Origin: Sediminibacterium sp. FEMGT703S
Lineage (GTDB): Bacteria; Bacteroidota; Bacteroidia; Chitinophagales; Chitinophagaceae
DNA length: 64,000 nucleotides
Reading direction: 5' to 3'
NCBI GenBank assembly: GCA_002786355.1
Contig: PGCO01000002.1
Coordinates: forward strand, 372,001 to 436,000
In this document: piece after piece, positions 36,843-46,538 of the stretch
Position numbering within the stretch: position 1 is the stretch's first letter
Layout of the letters: the number at the start of each line of letters is the position of its first letter
Made by a program: the position numbers and the translations under genes
Notes under the pieces: model-generated
What the model saw: the letters and a program-made list of their open reading frames with translations, nothing else
Told to the model about the DNA's origin: nothing
Databases searched by the model: none

Positions 36843-37544
36843 ATGACCTGGAAACAAGTCTTTACATCGTCTGTTGGAAAAAAACTGGTTATGGGACTAA
36901 CCGGTATATCCCTCGTTTTGTTTTTAATTGTACATGCTGGAATCAACGCCTGCATTTTTGCAGATTTAGTTGACCCAGAAGAAAATGGCGCAATGTTCAA
37001 CAAAGCTGCTCATTTCATGGGATCCACCGTGTTAATCCGAATCATGGAAATCGGATTATTCGCAGGCATCATTTTGCATATTTATCAAGGGTATTTATTA
37101 ACCTTAGAAAATAAGCAAAAAAGAGCAGTAGGATATGCAGTAACTTACAAAGATGGTAGCAAGTGGTACAGCAGAAGCATGGGGCTTTTAGGTACCTTAA
37201 TTTTAATTTTCTTAATCTTACACCTTTATCATTTCTGGGTTTCAGCACGCTTTACCCATCAAGGATTAGACCCTGTAACCTATAACGGTATTGAAATGCA
37301 CAATATGTTTGCGTTAATGAAGGCAACATTTAGTGAATGGTGGATCATCGTTGTCTACAGTGCGGGCTGTATTTCTCTAGCTTATCACCTTGCACATGGA
37401 TTCCAAAGCGCATTCAGAACTTTAGGGGTTTATAATAACAGATACACCCTTATGCTTACAAGTATTGGTTATGCTTATTCGATCATTATTGCTTTGGTAT
37501 TTATTTTAATGCCAGTGAGTTTTAAAATGGGCTGGATAGGATAA
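36843..37544 (+). CDS. sdhC: Succinate dehydrogenase cytochrome b subunit
   Basis: A 233-residue inner-membrane subunit with five helices, of the single-polypeptide diheme type found in Bacteroidota and epsilonproteobacterial fumarate reductases. It anchors the SdhAB dimer and passes electrons to or from quinone. Candidate heme-ligand histidines occur in LIVHAGINAC, AAHFMGSTV, GIILHIYQGY, LILHLYHFWV and LAYHLAHGFQSA. It is the first gene of sdhCAB, with sdhA starting 53 nt downstream. Confidence 0.93.
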   Translation: MTWKQVFTSSVGKKLVMGLTGISLVLFLIVHAGINACIFADLVDPEENGAMFNKAAHFMGSTVLIRIMEIGLFAGIILHIYQGYLLTLENKQKRAVGYAVTYKDGSKWYSRSMGLLGTLILIFLILHLYHFWVSARFTHQGLDPVTYNGIEMHNMFALMKATFSEWWIIVVYSAGCISLAYHLAHGFQSAFRTLGVYNNRYTLMLTSIGYAYSIIIALVFILMPVSFKMGWIG

Positions 37545-37597
37545 TTCAATCACCTGATTAATAAAGTATATTCAAATCATCATAAACCTTCGGATCT

Positions 37598-39571
37598 ATG
37601 TTAAATGCTAAAATTCCCTCTGGGCCATTAGAAAATAAGTGGGCTGATTACAAGGGACATTGCAAACTGGTAAACCCGGCCAATAAGCGTAAACTGGAAG
37701 TAATTGTTGTAGGTACAGGATTAGCCGGTGCTTCAGCAGCAGCTTCATTGGGTGAATTGGGATATAAAGTAAAAGCATTTTGTTTTCAAGATTCACCTCG
37801 TCGTGCGCATTCAATTGCAGCGCAAGGAGGAATCAATGCAGCAAAGAATTATCAAAACGATGGAGACAGTGTTTTCCGTCTATTTTACGATACTATTAAA
37901 GGAGGAGACTATCGTGCAAGAGAAGCCAATGTGCATCGCTTAGCAGAAGTAAGTACCAATATTATTGACCAGTGTGTTGCACAGGGTGTCCCTTTTGCTA
38001 GAGAATATGGTGGTTTATTGAGCAACCGTTCTTTCGGAGGAACACAAGTACAAAGAACATTTTATGCTGCTGGTCAAACAGGACAGCAATTATTAATTGG
38101 GGCTTACCAAGCTTTAGAGCGTCAAGTTGCACTGGGCAATGTAACCATGCATAGCAGACACGAAATGCTTGAAGTGGTAACTATTGAAGGTAAAGCAAGA
38201 GGAATTATTGCTCGTGACTTAGTAAGCGGCAAATTAGAAAGACATTTTGGACACGCAGTATTATTGTGTTCTGGTGGATATGGAAACGTATTCTATTTGT
38301 CTACCAATGCAATGGGAAGTAACGTTACCGCTGCATGGAAGGCACACAAAAAAGGAGCTGCTTTTGCTAATCCATGTTTTACACAAATTCACCCTACTTG
38401 TATCCCAGTTAGTGGAGACCATCAGAGTAAATTAACCCTAATGTCTGAATCATTAAGAAATGATGGTAGAATTTGGGTTCCTAAAAAACAAAACGATACA
38501 AGAAAAGCGACTGATATACCTGAAGAAGAAAGAGATTATTATTTAGAGAGAAGGTATCCAGCTTTTGGTAACCTAGTACCAAGAGACGTTGCTTCAAGAG
38601 CTGCTAAAGAACGCTGCGATGCAGGTTACGGCGTTGGTAGCAGTAAGCAAGCCGTATACTTAGATTACGCTGATGCGATTTTAAGATATGGTAAAATTGA
38701 AGCAGGTAAGCAAGGCAGAAGCAATGTTTCAGAAGAAGAGCTCATTGCAATGGGTAAAGAAGTGGTAAAAGCCAAATATGGTAATCTGTTCGATATGTAC
38801 GAAAAGATTACAGGCGAAAATCCATACGAAGTTCCAATGCGTATATACCCAGCAGTTCACTATACCATGGGTGGTTTATGGGTAGACTATGAATTACAAA
38901 CAACTGTTCATGGATTATATGCTTTGGGTGAAGCCAATTTTAGTGATCATGGCGCCAACCGTTTGGGAGCTTCTGCATTAATGCAAGGTTTAGCTGATGG
39001 ATATTTTGTAATCCCTTATACCCTAGGAAATAACTTAGCCGACGAAATTTATAGCAAAGCAATAGAAACTTCTCACCCTGCATTTGAAGAAGCAGAAAAA
39101 GCAGTTAGTGATAGAATCAATCATTTGATGAATATCAAAGGAAAGCAATCCGTTGAAAGTTTTCACAAGCGTTTAGGAAAAATCATGTGGGACAAGTGCG
39201 GCATGGCTAGAAACAAAGAAGGTTTAGAACAAGCTATTAGAGAAATTCAAGCTTTAAAGAAAGAGTTTTGGAGTGATGTTAGAATTCCAGGAGAAGTAAA
39301 CGAAATGAATACGGAATTGGATAAAGCAAACCGTGTGGCAGACTTTATTGAACTGGGCGAGTTAATGTGCGTAGATGCATTAACTAGAGACGAGAGTTGT
39401 GGCGGACATTTCAGAGAAGAATTCCAAACCCCTGAAGGTGAAGCCTTAAGAGACGATGCTGGCCATATGTATGTTTCTGCTTGGGAATTAAAAGGAGAAC
39501 ATCAATGGGAGTTACATAAAGAAGTATTAAACTACGAAGTAATTAAACCAACCCAGCGTAACTACAAATAA
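37598..39571 (+). CDS. sdhA: Succinate dehydrogenase/fumarate reductase flavoprotein subunit
   Basis: A 657-residue catalytic subunit that interconverts succinate and fumarate with covalently bound FAD. The dinucleotide motif is [20 protein letters not shown], and the FAD-attachment histidine lies in [15 protein letters not shown]. Substrate-site segments include [31 protein letters not shown], and [13 protein letters not shown] with [17 protein letters not shown]. The C-terminal domain has [14 protein letters not shown] and [11 protein letters not shown]. This long B-type form fits the single-subunit cytochrome b. It is in an operon with sdhC and sdhB. Confidence 0.97.
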   Translation: MLNAKIPSGPLENKWADYKGHCKLVNPANKRKLEVIVVGTGLAGASAAASLGELGYKVKAFCFQDSPRRAHSIAAQGGINAAKNYQNDGDSVFRLFYDTIKGGDYRAREANVHRLAEVSTNIIDQCVAQGVPFAREYGGLLSNRSFGGTQVQRTFYAAGQTGQQLLIGAYQALERQVALGNVTMHSRHEMLEVVTIEGKARGIIARDLVSGKLERHFGHAVLLCSGGYGNVFYLSTNAMGSNVTAAWKAHKKGAAFANPCFTQIHPTCIPVSGDHQSKLTLMSESLRNDGRIWVPKKQNDTRKATDIPEEERDYYLERRYPAFGNLVPRDVASRAAKERCDAGYGVGSSKQAVYLDYADAILRYGKIEAGKQGRSNVSEEELIAMGKEVVKAKYGNLFDMYEKITGENPYEVPMRIYPAVHYTMGGLWVDYELQTTVHGLYALGEANFSDHGANRLGASALMQGLADGYFVIPYTLGNNLADEIYSKAIETSHPAFEEAEKAVSDRINHLMNIKGKQSVESFHKRLGKIMWDKCGMARNKEGLEQAIREIQALKKEFWSDVRIPGEVNEMNTELDKANRVADFIELGELMCVDALTRDESCGGHFREEFQTPEGEALRDDAGHMYVSAWELKGEHQWELHKEVLNYEVIKPTQRNYK

Positions 39572-39614
39572 GCGTTCTTTAAAAAGCATTGTTTAACTGA
39601 ATTAATTTTACAAA

Positions 39615-40379
39615 ATGGAACATTATCATATGAATCTGAACCTCAAAGTTTGGAGACAAAAAAACACCAATACCAAGGGAGATTTTAAAACATATCAAGT
39701 AAAAAATATTTCCTCTGAAATGAGTTTCTTGGAAATGTTTGATGTGTTAAACGAACAGCTAATTATTGAAGGGGAAGAACCTGTAGCATTTGACCATGAC
39801 TGTAGAGAAGGTATCTGTGGAATGTGTTCTATGTATATCAATGGTAAGCCACATGGACCATGGCAAGCTAATACAACTTGTCAATTGCATATGCGTGCAT
39901 TTAAAGATGGAGATACTATTGTGGTAGAACCTTGGAGAGCCAATGCATTCCCTGTTATTAAAGACTTAACAGTAGACAGGACTTCTTTTGATAGAATCAT
40001 TCAAGCGGGTGGATACATTAGTGTAAACACAGGTAATGCAGTTGATGGCAACGCATTACCAATTAATAAAGACGATGCAGACAATAGCTTTGCAGCAGCC
40101 ATGTGTATTGGATGCGGCGCTTGTGTTGCTGCTTGTAAAAACAGTTCCGCAATGCTTTTCTTAAGTGCCAAAGTAAGTCATTTAGCTTTATTACCTCAGG
40201 GTGAACCAGAACGCAAAACACGTGTAATCAATATGGTTGCTCAAATGGATAAAGAAGGCTTTGGTGCATGTACTAATACAGGAGCATGTGAAGCAACTTG
40301 TCCTAAGGAGATTTCTTTAACCAATATTGCTCGTTTAAATGCCGAGTATTTAGGAGCAAGTTTAACTGCAGATAAATAA
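39615..40379 (+). CDS. sdhB: Succinate dehydrogenase/fumarate reductase iron-sulfur subunit
   Basis: A 254-residue electron-transfer subunit with three iron-sulfur clusters between SdhA and SdhC. The [2Fe-2S] ligands are in [16 protein letters not shown] with a further Cys in TTCQLHMR. The [4Fe-4S] motif is [14 protein letters not shown], and the last cluster uses [17 protein letters not shown] read as [18 protein letters not shown] second ATG at 39630 ([10 protein letters not shown]) is an alternative start and matches many family members. The gene ends shortly before a strong terminator, closing the sdhCAB operon. Confidence 0.96.
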   Translation: MEHYHMNLNLKVWRQKNTNTKGDFKTYQVKNISSEMSFLEMFDVLNEQLIIEGEEPVAFDHDCREGICGMCSMYINGKPHGPWQANTTCQLHMRAFKDGDTIVVEPWRANAFPVIKDLTVDRTSFDRIIQAGGYISVNTGNAVDGNALPINKDDADNSFAAAMCIGCGACVAACKNSSAMLFLSAKVSHLALLPQGEPERKTRVINMVAQMDKEGFGACTNTGACEATCPKEISLTNIARLNAEYLGASLTADK

Positions 40380-40417
40380 GCATTATTAAATCGTTCTAAG
40401 TTATCATTAAAATAATA

Positions 40418-40454
40418 AAGTCCCGGTTGCAAAAAAGCAAGCCGGGACTTTTAG
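40418..40454 (+). terminator. Intrinsic terminator of sdhCAB
   Basis: AAAGTCCCGG-TTGC pairs with GCAA-(G)-CCGGGACTTT across an AAAAAA loop, giving a 14-bp stem with one bulged G (40418-40451), followed by TTTAG. It starts 39 nt after the sdhB stop. The A tract upstream on the other strand could allow weak bidirectional use. Confidence 0.85.
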
Positions 40455-40579
40455 TTTAATAGTCTACCGTTTTAAATATCCATTTGAAATATGGCTAGTT
40501 GTTTAGCTATATATGAAACGTTTTTTCATGCGGTTATCTGATTGATTTTAGTTATTTTCCCTGTGAAAATGAATCATTT

Positions 40580-42730
40580 ATGAAAACAACAATCCAGGTT
40601 TGTGTAAGTATTTTAATGATAACCAGTTGTTCAGAAAGTACGAATATGAAAAAAGAAGCATATAGTTGGCCAGTTGAAAAAGCACCAGTTGCAGTGCAAA
40701 AAGAACATATTAGGATATTACATGGAGATACAGTTCCTGACCCCTATTATTGGATGATAGACTATTTTTCAAAAGGACCAGATAGTACTGAAGTCGTGAA
40801 CTACCTAAAGGCAGAAAACGATTATACAGAAAAAATGATGGCAGGAACAAATGCATTGCAGACCAAGCTTTTTACAGAAATGAAAGCCAGGATTAAAGAG
40901 AAGGATGAATCTGTTCCTGTTTTCAAAAATGGTTACTACTACTATACTAGGGCAGAAGAAGGAAAACAATATTATAAATATTGCAGAAAGAAAGAAAGCT
41001 TAACTGCAAAAGAAGAAATTTTGTTAGACGTAGATAAAATGGCTGAGGGTAAACCCTATTTTGATGTTACTGGTATGAGTATAAGTCCAGATAATAAGCT
41101 AATGGTTTTTGGAATAGATGAAGTTTCTAGAAGACAATATACACTTAAAATAAAGAATCTAGAGACAGGCGAAATCTTTGCTGATGCTATAATGGGAACC
41201 AATGGATATGGCGTTTGGGCAAACGATAACAAAACTATTTTTTATACTTCAAATAATCCCATAACACTGCTTTCCGAAAAAATTATGCGACATGAATTAA
41301 ATGGTCTTACAAAAGATGTTGAAGTATATGTTGAGAAAGACAAAAGTAATTATATAGGGGTGAGTAAATCCAAGAATGGACAATTCATTTTCATCACTTC
41401 TCAAGCAACCCTTTCTTCTGAACAATTATATATTGATGCGAATAAACCTAGTTCAGCATTTATTTCCTTTCAGCCTCGCATTAAAAATGTACTGTACGAT
41501 GTGGTAGCATTAAACGATCGATTCTTAATCAGAACCAATGCCAATGCACTCAACTTTAAAGTGATGGAATGTCCATTAAATAATACCAATTATACCCAAT
41601 GGAAAGATATTGTTCCACATAGAGCAGATGTTTTGGTTCAAAGTATTGAAGCTTTTAAAGACTTTGTTGTAATAACAGAACGTAAAAACGGCTTAATACA
41701 ACTAAATATCAAACAGAATAATTCCGCCACTGAACATTATATTCAATTTGAAGAACCAGCCTATACTGCGAGTCTTGGATCAAACCCTGAATTTAATAGT
41801 AATTCTATTCGATATAGCTATACTTCATTAACTACCCCTAATTCGGTATATGACTATGATGTTTCTACGAAAAATAAAACTTTAAAAAAGCAACAAGAAG
41901 TGGTTGGGGGATATAATTCAAAAGATTATACAACAGAACGTATTTATGCAACTGCTAATGATGGAACTAAAATTCCTATCTCATTGGTTTACAAAAAAGG
42001 ATTTAAAAAAGATGGGAATGCGCCATTACTTCTTTATGCATACGGATCATATGGTTATAGTTCGGATGCTTATTTTAGTAGCACTACCCTTAGTTTATTA
42101 AATCGAGGATTTGTTTATGCTATAGCGCATATTAGAGGGGGGGAAGATTTAGGTAGACAATGGTATGAAGATGGAAAATTATTAAAGAAGAAAAACTCAT
42201 TTACCGACTTCATTAATTGTGGGGAATTCTTGGTAAATAATCAATATACTAGCAAAGCCCATTTATACGCAAATGGAGGAAGTGCAGGAGGATTATTAAT
42301 GGGTGCAGTAACCAATATGGCCCCTGAACTTTGGAAAGGAGTAATTGCGGAAGTGCCATTTGTTGATGTAGTTAACACTATGCTAGATGAAAGTATCCCT
42401 TTAACCACCAATGAATTTGATGAATGGGGAAATCCAAAAGAGAAGGTTTATTATGATTATCAAAAAAGTTATTCGCCCTATGAAAATGTTCAAAAGAAAA
42501 ACTATCCACATCTTTTAGTTACAACTGGATTACACGATAGCCAGGTTCAATATTTTGAACCAGCAAAATGGGTAGCAAGACTTAGAACAATGAAAACCGA
42601 TCAGAATATTTTGTTACTAAAGACTAATATGGATTATGGGCATGGGGGTGCATCGGGCAGATTTGATTACTTAAAAGAAACGGCTCTCAATTTTGCTTTC
42701 TTGCTTGCTTTAGAAGGAATTTTGGAATAA
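40580..42730 (+). CDS. Oligopeptidase B / prolyl oligopeptidase family lipoprotein
   Basis: A 716-residue S9A serine peptidase. The N-terminus is a lipoprotein signal (SILMITSC, lipobox Cys near residue 17), so it is probably membrane-anchored in the periplasm rather than cytoplasmic like E. coli PtrB. The beta-propeller (about residues 30-430) starts with GDTVPDPYYWM. The hydrolase domain has LLLYAYGSYGYSS, RGGEDLGRQWYEDGKLLKK, the nucleophile in YANGGSAGGLLMG, Asp in TTGLHDSQVQYFEPAKW and His in YGHGGASGRFD. Specificity for peptides after Arg/Lys is inferred from the OpdB-like motifs. Confidence 0.9.
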   Translation: MKTTIQVCVSILMITSCSESTNMKKEAYSWPVEKAPVAVQKEHIRILHGDTVPDPYYWMIDYFSKGPDSTEVVNYLKAENDYTEKMMAGTNALQTKLFTEMKARIKEKDESVPVFKNGYYYYTRAEEGKQYYKYCRKKESLTAKEEILLDVDKMAEGKPYFDVTGMSISPDNKLMVFGIDEVSRRQYTLKIKNLETGEIFADAIMGTNGYGVWANDNKTIFYTSNNPITLLSEKIMRHELNGLTKDVEVYVEKDKSNYIGVSKSKNGQFIFITSQATLSSEQLYIDANKPSSAFISFQPRIKNVLYDVVALNDRFLIRTNANALNFKVMECPLNNTNYTQWKDIVPHRADVLVQSIEAFKDFVVITERKNGLIQLNIKQNNSATEHYIQFEEPAYTASLGSNPEFNSNSIRYSYTSLTTPNSVYDYDVSTKNKTLKKQQEVVGGYNSKDYTTERIYATANDGTKIPISLVYKKGFKKDGNAPLLLYAYGSYGYSSDAYFSSTTLSLLNRGFVYAIAHIRGGEDLGRQWYEDGKLLKKKNSFTDFINCGEFLVNNQYTSKAHLYANGGSAGGLLMGAVTNMAPELWKGVIAEVPFVDVVNTMLDESIPLTTNEFDEWGNPKEKVYYDYQKSYSPYENVQKKNYPHLLVTTGLHDSQVQYFEPAKWVARLRTMKTDQNILLLKTNMDYGHGGASGRFDYLKETALNFAFLLALEGILE

Positions 42731-42748
42731 ACTAAAGCAAACAATTAC

Positions 42749-43468
42749 ATGAGTAATAGCTTTTTTAAGTTTAAAGAATTCACTGTTCATCAAGATAAAA
42801 CAGCTATGAAAGTGTGCACCGATGCTTGTTTATTTGGAGCATGGGTTGCAAAACAAATAGAAATATTAGATTTAAAAAATATCCTAGATATTGGAACAGG
42901 TACTGGTTTACTCGCATTAATGTTGGCTCAATCTAGCAGGGCAAAGATTGATGCGGTTGAGATAAATGAACTAGCGGCAGAACAAGCAGCAGCTAATTTT
43001 TGCAATAGCCCATGGAATAATCAGTTGTACGTACACCAAATGTCAATTAATCGTTTTACGCAAGAACAAAACAAACCTTATGACTTTATTATATCAAACC
43101 CGCCATTTTTTGAAAATCAATTGAAAAGTCAACAGCAAGAAAGAAATTTAGCCATGCATAGTGATAGCCTAAGTTTAGAAGAATTGGCAAGTTGTATTTT
43201 TAAGCTATTGGCTGATACAGGAAAAGCTGCTATTCTTCTACCTTGGAACAGAGCTGAAGAGTGGAAGACCATTGCTGAAAAAACAGGGCTTTTTTGCATC
43301 AAAGAAACTGCCGTAAAACAAAGTAATACCCATTCCTTTTTTAGAATAATGTTTTTATTACAAAAAAAAGCCATCCCTAGTAATGTTGACACAATCACCA
43401 TCAAAGAAGGAAATAACTATAGTGAAGCATTTACCCAATTATTAGCCCCTTATTATTTAGCATTATAA
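42749..43468 (+). CDS. trmN6: tRNA1(Val) (adenine(37)-N6)-methyltransferase
   Basis: A 239-residue SAM-dependent methyltransferase of the YfiC/TrmN6 type, which methylates N6 of A37 in tRNA-Val. Family marks are FTVHQDKTAMKVCTDACLFGAWVA at the start, the SAM motif ILDIGTGTGLLALMLAQ, and the catalytic FIISNPPFF (NPPF/Y). The tRNA-Val gene in this window (anticodon TAC) is a plausible substrate type, though the two genes are 35 kb apart. It follows the oligopeptidase gene by 18 nt. Confidence 0.9.
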   Translation: MSNSFFKFKEFTVHQDKTAMKVCTDACLFGAWVAKQIEILDLKNILDIGTGTGLLALMLAQSSRAKIDAVEINELAAEQAAANFCNSPWNNQLYVHQMSINRFTQEQNKPYDFIISNPPFFENQLKSQQQERNLAMHSDSLSLEELASCIFKLLADTGKAAILLPWNRAEEWKTIAEKTGLFCIKETAVKQSNTHSFFRIMFLLQKKAIPSNVDTITIKEGNNYSEAFTQLLAPYYLAL

Positions 43469-43512
43469 TGCTTAATTATTCATAACCAGCATAATTAACT
43501 AACTTAGCTTAT

Positions 43513-43914
43513 ATGAAATTGTTGACCATTTTGATGAGTTTCTTGGTGCTAGGATTTTATTCTTGCAGTAGCCCAGCAAAAAGTTATTTACCAGCTGAAA
43601 ATGGGCTTGATGCTGGAAGAGAATTTATAGACGCCTGCCTCAAAGGAGATTTTGCTAAAGCTTCATTTTATATGATTGCTGAAGAAAAAAATAAAGCGTT
43701 ATTGTTGCGAGTAGAAGCAAACTATAGGGAAAAAGACAAGGAAGGAAGACAAGAGCTAAGACTAGCTTCAATCAATATTAAAGAAGTTGCTGAACCAAAT
43801 GACAGTACGGTAATTATTTTCCATAGCACTTCATTGGATACCACCACACAGCAAACATTTATTTTAAAAAAAGGAAATCTATGGCAAGTAGATTTTAAAC
43901 AAACCAATCAATAA
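43513..43914 (+). CDS. Small lipoprotein (DUF4878-like)
   Basis: A 133-residue lipoprotein with signal MKLLTILMSFLVLGFYSC (lipobox GFYSC, Cys18). The mature part has GREFIDACLKGDFAKASFYM and a beta-rich end (STVIIFHSTSLDTTTQQTFILKKGNLWQVDF), which resembles DUF4878/NTF2-like small lipoproteins. The final strand KKGNLWQVDF is the most family-like piece. Its role is unknown. It lies 13 nt upstream of ppa. Confidence 0.72.
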   Translation: MKLLTILMSFLVLGFYSCSSPAKSYLPAENGLDAGREFIDACLKGDFAKASFYMIAEEKNKALLLRVEANYREKDKEGRQELRLASINIKEVAEPNDSTVIIFHSTSLDTTTQQTFILKKGNLWQVDFKQTNQ

Positions 43915-43927
43915 AAATATTGCAAAG

Positions 43928-44476
43928 ATGAATCAACAAACCGTTTTACACCCATGGCATGGAGTACATTTTGGAGAAAATGCACCTCGCATCGTTAATG
44001 CTGTTATTGAAATTCCGCAAGGATCTAGATGTAAATATGAAATTGACAAACCCAGTGGTTTATTAAAATTAGATCGGGTTATATTCTCATCATTCTATTA
44101 TCCAATTAACTATGGTTTTATTCCACAAACTTATGGAGGAGATAAAGACCCGTTGGATATTCTAGTGATTACTTCATTACCCGTTCAACCATTAACCTTA
44201 ATGGAAGCAAAAGTCATTGGTGTAATGCAGATGATTGATGGAGGCGAGCCGGATGACAAAATTATTGCGGTTGCAGCAACTGATCCAGGAGTAAACCATT
44301 ACAATAATATCGAGGAACTTCCAAGACACTTTTTTGATGAACTAAGACACTTTTTTCAAGAATACAAAAGACTAGAGAAAAAAGAGGTTTTAGTGGAAGA
44401 CTTTGGCGACAAAGCAAAAGCTTTAACCATTGTTGAAGAAGCAATTGCCTTCTATAAAGAAATATTCGTTAAATAA
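43928..44476 (+). CDS. ppa: Inorganic pyrophosphatase, family I
   Basis: A 182-residue soluble, magnesium-dependent pyrophosphatase. It has KYEIDKPSGLLKLDRV, YPINYGFIPQTYGGDKDPLDILVI (the Asp-rich metal site DxDPxD) and KIIAVAATDPG. The length fits the family. The C-terminal helix region carries EYKRLEKKEVLVEDFGDKAKA. The half-size TauE gene starts 5 nt downstream, so both may share a transcript with the upstream lipoprotein gene. Confidence 0.95.
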   Translation: MNQQTVLHPWHGVHFGENAPRIVNAVIEIPQGSRCKYEIDKPSGLLKLDRVIFSSFYYPINYGFIPQTYGGDKDPLDILVITSLPVQPLTLMEAKVIGVMQMIDGGEPDDKIIAVAATDPGVNHYNNIEELPRHFFDELRHFFQEYKRLEKKEVLVEDFGDKAKALTIVEEAIAFYKEIFVK

Positions 44477-44481
44477 TCATT

Positions 44482-44907
44482 ATGAGCGCCACTACCCTGC
44501 TAGTACTAATCATAATAGGCATTGCTGCTGGCTTTTTAAGCGGATTAGTCGGAATTGGTGGTGGAATTATAATGGTACCTGCATTGGTGTTTTTCCTTGG
44601 GCTAACTCAAAAACAAGCCCAAGGAACTTCACTAGGGGTGCTAATGCTTCCAGTTGTTGCTTTAGCAGTTTGGCAATACCATAAGCAAGGTCATATCAAT
44701 TTCAGTTATGTCTTTTTAATAGCAATCGCTTTTATTGTTGGAGGATTATTAGGAAGTAAACTAGCTTTAAGCTTAACAGATGACAGAGTCAAAAAAATAT
44801 TTGCCATTGTGATGCTTTTATTAAGCATTAAAATGTTGTTTTTTGACAAGAAAAAAAATGATTTATCAAAAGATTCAATAAAAATTCAACAATCTGATAC
44901 TCATTAG
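44482..44907 (+). CDS. Half-size TauE/SafE family membrane protein
   Basis: A 141-residue protein with about four helices. It matches one repeat of the TauE/SafE fold: GIAAGFLSGLVGIGGGIIMVPALVFFLGL and QKQAQGTSLGVLMLPVVALAVWQY. Normal members have two such repeats and about 250 residues, as in the 17008-17778 gene. The short form suggests that it works as a homodimer. A polar tail (KKKNDLSKDSIKIQQSDTH) closes the protein. No frameshifted second half follows; the next bases hold a promoter and a separate small gene. Confidence 0.83.
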   Translation: MSATTLLVLIIIGIAAGFLSGLVGIGGGIIMVPALVFFLGLTQKQAQGTSLGVLMLPVVALAVWQYHKQGHINFSYVFLIAIAFIVGGLLGSKLALSLTDDRVKKIFAIVMLLLSIKMLFFDKKKNDLSKDSIKIQQSDTH

Positions 44908-44929
44908 CGGCTGATTTGATTTTGCTCCT

Positions 44930-44937
44930 TATCTTTG
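44930..44937 (+). promoter_or_regulatory. -7 promoter box TATCTTTG for the 50-residue membrane protein
   Basis: An exact TAnnTTTG match, 16 nt upstream of the ATG at 44954. It lies just after the half-size TauE stop at 44907 and gives the small gene its own promoter. Confidence 0.6.
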
Positions 44938-44953
44938 TTAAAAATTACTCATA

Positions 44954-45106
44954 ATGGAAGCAAAACAATCCACTGGTAAATATTGGGCCCTATTTTTTTT
45001 CTGGTTTTCAGCGATGATTGTACTCCTTTTTGTATATCGTGAATTCTTTTGGTTAGCATTACCAGGCACAGTTACCTATTTTGCTAAAGGAATGGATTTA
45101 ATGTAG
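44954..45106 (+). CDS. 50-residue membrane protein, unknown function
   Basis: A short open frame starting MEAKQSTGKYWALFFF and ending KGMDLM with a TAG stop. It is supported by an exact -7 box 16 nt upstream, a well-formed hydrophobic helix (about residues 11-28, rich in Phe, Trp and Leu) and a compact second hydrophobic segment (FFWLALPGTVTYFA). The charge pattern suggests a single-pass protein with a cytoplasmic N-terminus. The family is unknown to me. It sits between the half-size TauE gene and the convergent NlpC/P60 gene. It is easy to miss because of its length. Confidence 0.65.
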   Translation: MEAKQSTGKYWALFFFWFSAMIVLLFVYREFFWLALPGTVTYFAKGMDLM

Positions 45107-45119
45107 TTAAAGCGTTTAA

Positions 45120-45902
45120 TTAAACTAAGCGTTTTACGATTCTTAACTGATGGGTTCTTTCACCTGTTTGTTTATTCAAAATTCCCGCTTGATCAATATA
45201 ATCAATACGTACTCTACCTGATGCGTGTATGATGGTGTTTTCGTTCAGCATGATACCTACATGTGTAATTTTGCCTTCTTTATTATCGAAGTAGGCTAAA
45301 TCGCCACATTTAGATTCTGCAAGAAATCCTATATCAGTCCCCATCTCAGCTTGCTGGTAGGCATCCCTTGGCAACTGAACATTAAAATAACCGAATACCT
45401 GTTGAGCAAAGCCGCTACAATCAATTCCGTATAAGGATCTACCACCCCATATGTAGGGCGTATTCAAAAAGAATTGAGCAATTCTCATTACCGAATTTGA
45501 ATCAAATGCTATTTGGCCGGGATTAAAAACCTCCCCCTCATATTTAAATGATAGCCCAGAAAGATTAAGTTCTTGATTTTGAAAAATGGCTAATGAACAA
45601 CCAAATGGCAGTTGCATTTCAGCATCGTTTAGTCGCATTTTATTGGAGTAATCAGGCATAATTGCATTCGATTTCCTCATGACTAACTCATCAGGAATAA
45701 GCGACAATTGAGCACTTTGACACCAACCTTCATATCCATCATGTAAACATTTGACTTTTGTAAATGTACCTGTTTGAAGAAGTTGGCCACCCTCCAAAAT
45801 TTGGGCAGTTTCTCCAAACAATAATTGACTAACCATCTCACTTTGGTGAGCTGGTTCTGCTCTTAATGGAACAACTGCTACAATTGCTACAACATATGCC
45901 AT
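45120..45902 (-). CDS. NlpC/P60 family cysteine peptidase (C40) with SH3 domains
   Basis: A 260-residue cell-wall endopeptidase. Residues about 1-120 read as bacterial SH3-like modules (VVPLRAEPAHQSEMVSQLLFGE, GWCQSAQLSLIP). The C40 domain follows with Cys in YGIDCSGFAQQVF, the first His in THVGIML and the second in IIHASGRVRID. Such enzymes cut gamma-D-Glu-meso-DAP links or recycle cell-wall peptides. No signal peptide is present with the ATG at 45902, so it may act on imported muropeptides in the cytoplasm. It is divergent from the ECF sigma gene. Confidence 0.9.
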   Translation of the reverse strand: MAYVVAIVAVVPLRAEPAHQSEMVSQLLFGETAQILEGGQLLQTGTFTKVKCLHDGYEGWCQSAQLSLIPDELVMRKSNAIMPDYSNKMRLNDAEMQLPFGCSLAIFQNQELNLSGLSFKYEGEVFNPGQIAFDSNSVMRIAQFFLNTPYIWGGRSLYGIDCSGFAQQVFGYFNVQLPRDAYQQAEMGTDIGFLAESKCGDLAYFDNKEGKITHVGIMLNENTIIHASGRVRIDYIDQAGILNKQTGERTHQLRIVKRLV

Positions 45903-45974
45903 GCAATAATTTTTAATGAAAGATATGGAAATTTAAGAAGCTTGCATCTTATCAAAAATGCATTAATTTAACAA

Positions 45975-46538
45975 GTGATTCAACAAGCATTTAAACATAT
46001 TACAGACACTGAACTTTTAAAGAAGTATCAATCTGACCAAAATAAAGAATGGTTGGGTATTTTACTTCAGCGATATACCATGTTATTGCTTGGGGTATGT
46101 ATGAAATACTTAAAAAATGAAGAGGAGGCCAAAGATGCAGTGCAACAAATCTTTTTAAAAGCCCTTAATGAATTAGGAAAATACCCTGTTGAATACCCTA
46201 AGAGCTGGTTGTATAAAATAGCTTGTAATTTTTGCTTAATGAAACTAAGAGACCGCAAAGAATATATTGCTATTGAAAAAATTCCTGCTCTATCAGAAAT
46301 ACAAGAATCAGGAACTGAAATAAATACTGAAAGGGAGCTTAATTTAAACTTATTAGAAGCAGCAATGGGCGAACTGAATAAAGAGCAAAAAACTTGCATA
46401 ACTTTATTTTATCTTCAAAAGAAAAGTTATCAGCAAATAAGCACGCTTACCGGATTTAGCTTATTACAAGTAAAAAGTAATATTCAGAATGGGAAAAGGA
46501 ATTTGAAAATCATCATGGAGAAAAAACAATCTTTTTAA
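45975..46538 (+). CDS. ECF-type RNA polymerase sigma factor
   Basis: A 187-residue sigma-70 family factor. Region 2 is visible in LLQRYTMLLLGVCMKYLKNEEEAKDAVQQIFLKAL with the PKSWLYKIACNFCLMKLRDRK end, and region 4 in LNKEQKTCITLFYLQKKSYQQISTLTGFSLLQVKSNIQNGKRNL. The start is a GTG at 45975; a stop codon lies one codon upstream of it, and no ATG is available near the N-terminus. Its stop overlaps the ATG of the next gene (TAATG), which fits a sigma/anti-sigma pair. Target promoters are unknown. Confidence 0.9.
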   Translation: MIQQAFKHITDTELLKKYQSDQNKEWLGILLQRYTMLLLGVCMKYLKNEEEAKDAVQQIFLKALNELGKYPVEYPKSWLYKIACNFCLMKLRDRKEYIAIEKIPALSEIQESGTEINTERELNLNLLEAAMGELNKEQKTCITLFYLQKKSYQQISTLTGFSLLQVKSNIQNGKRNLKIIMEKKQSF

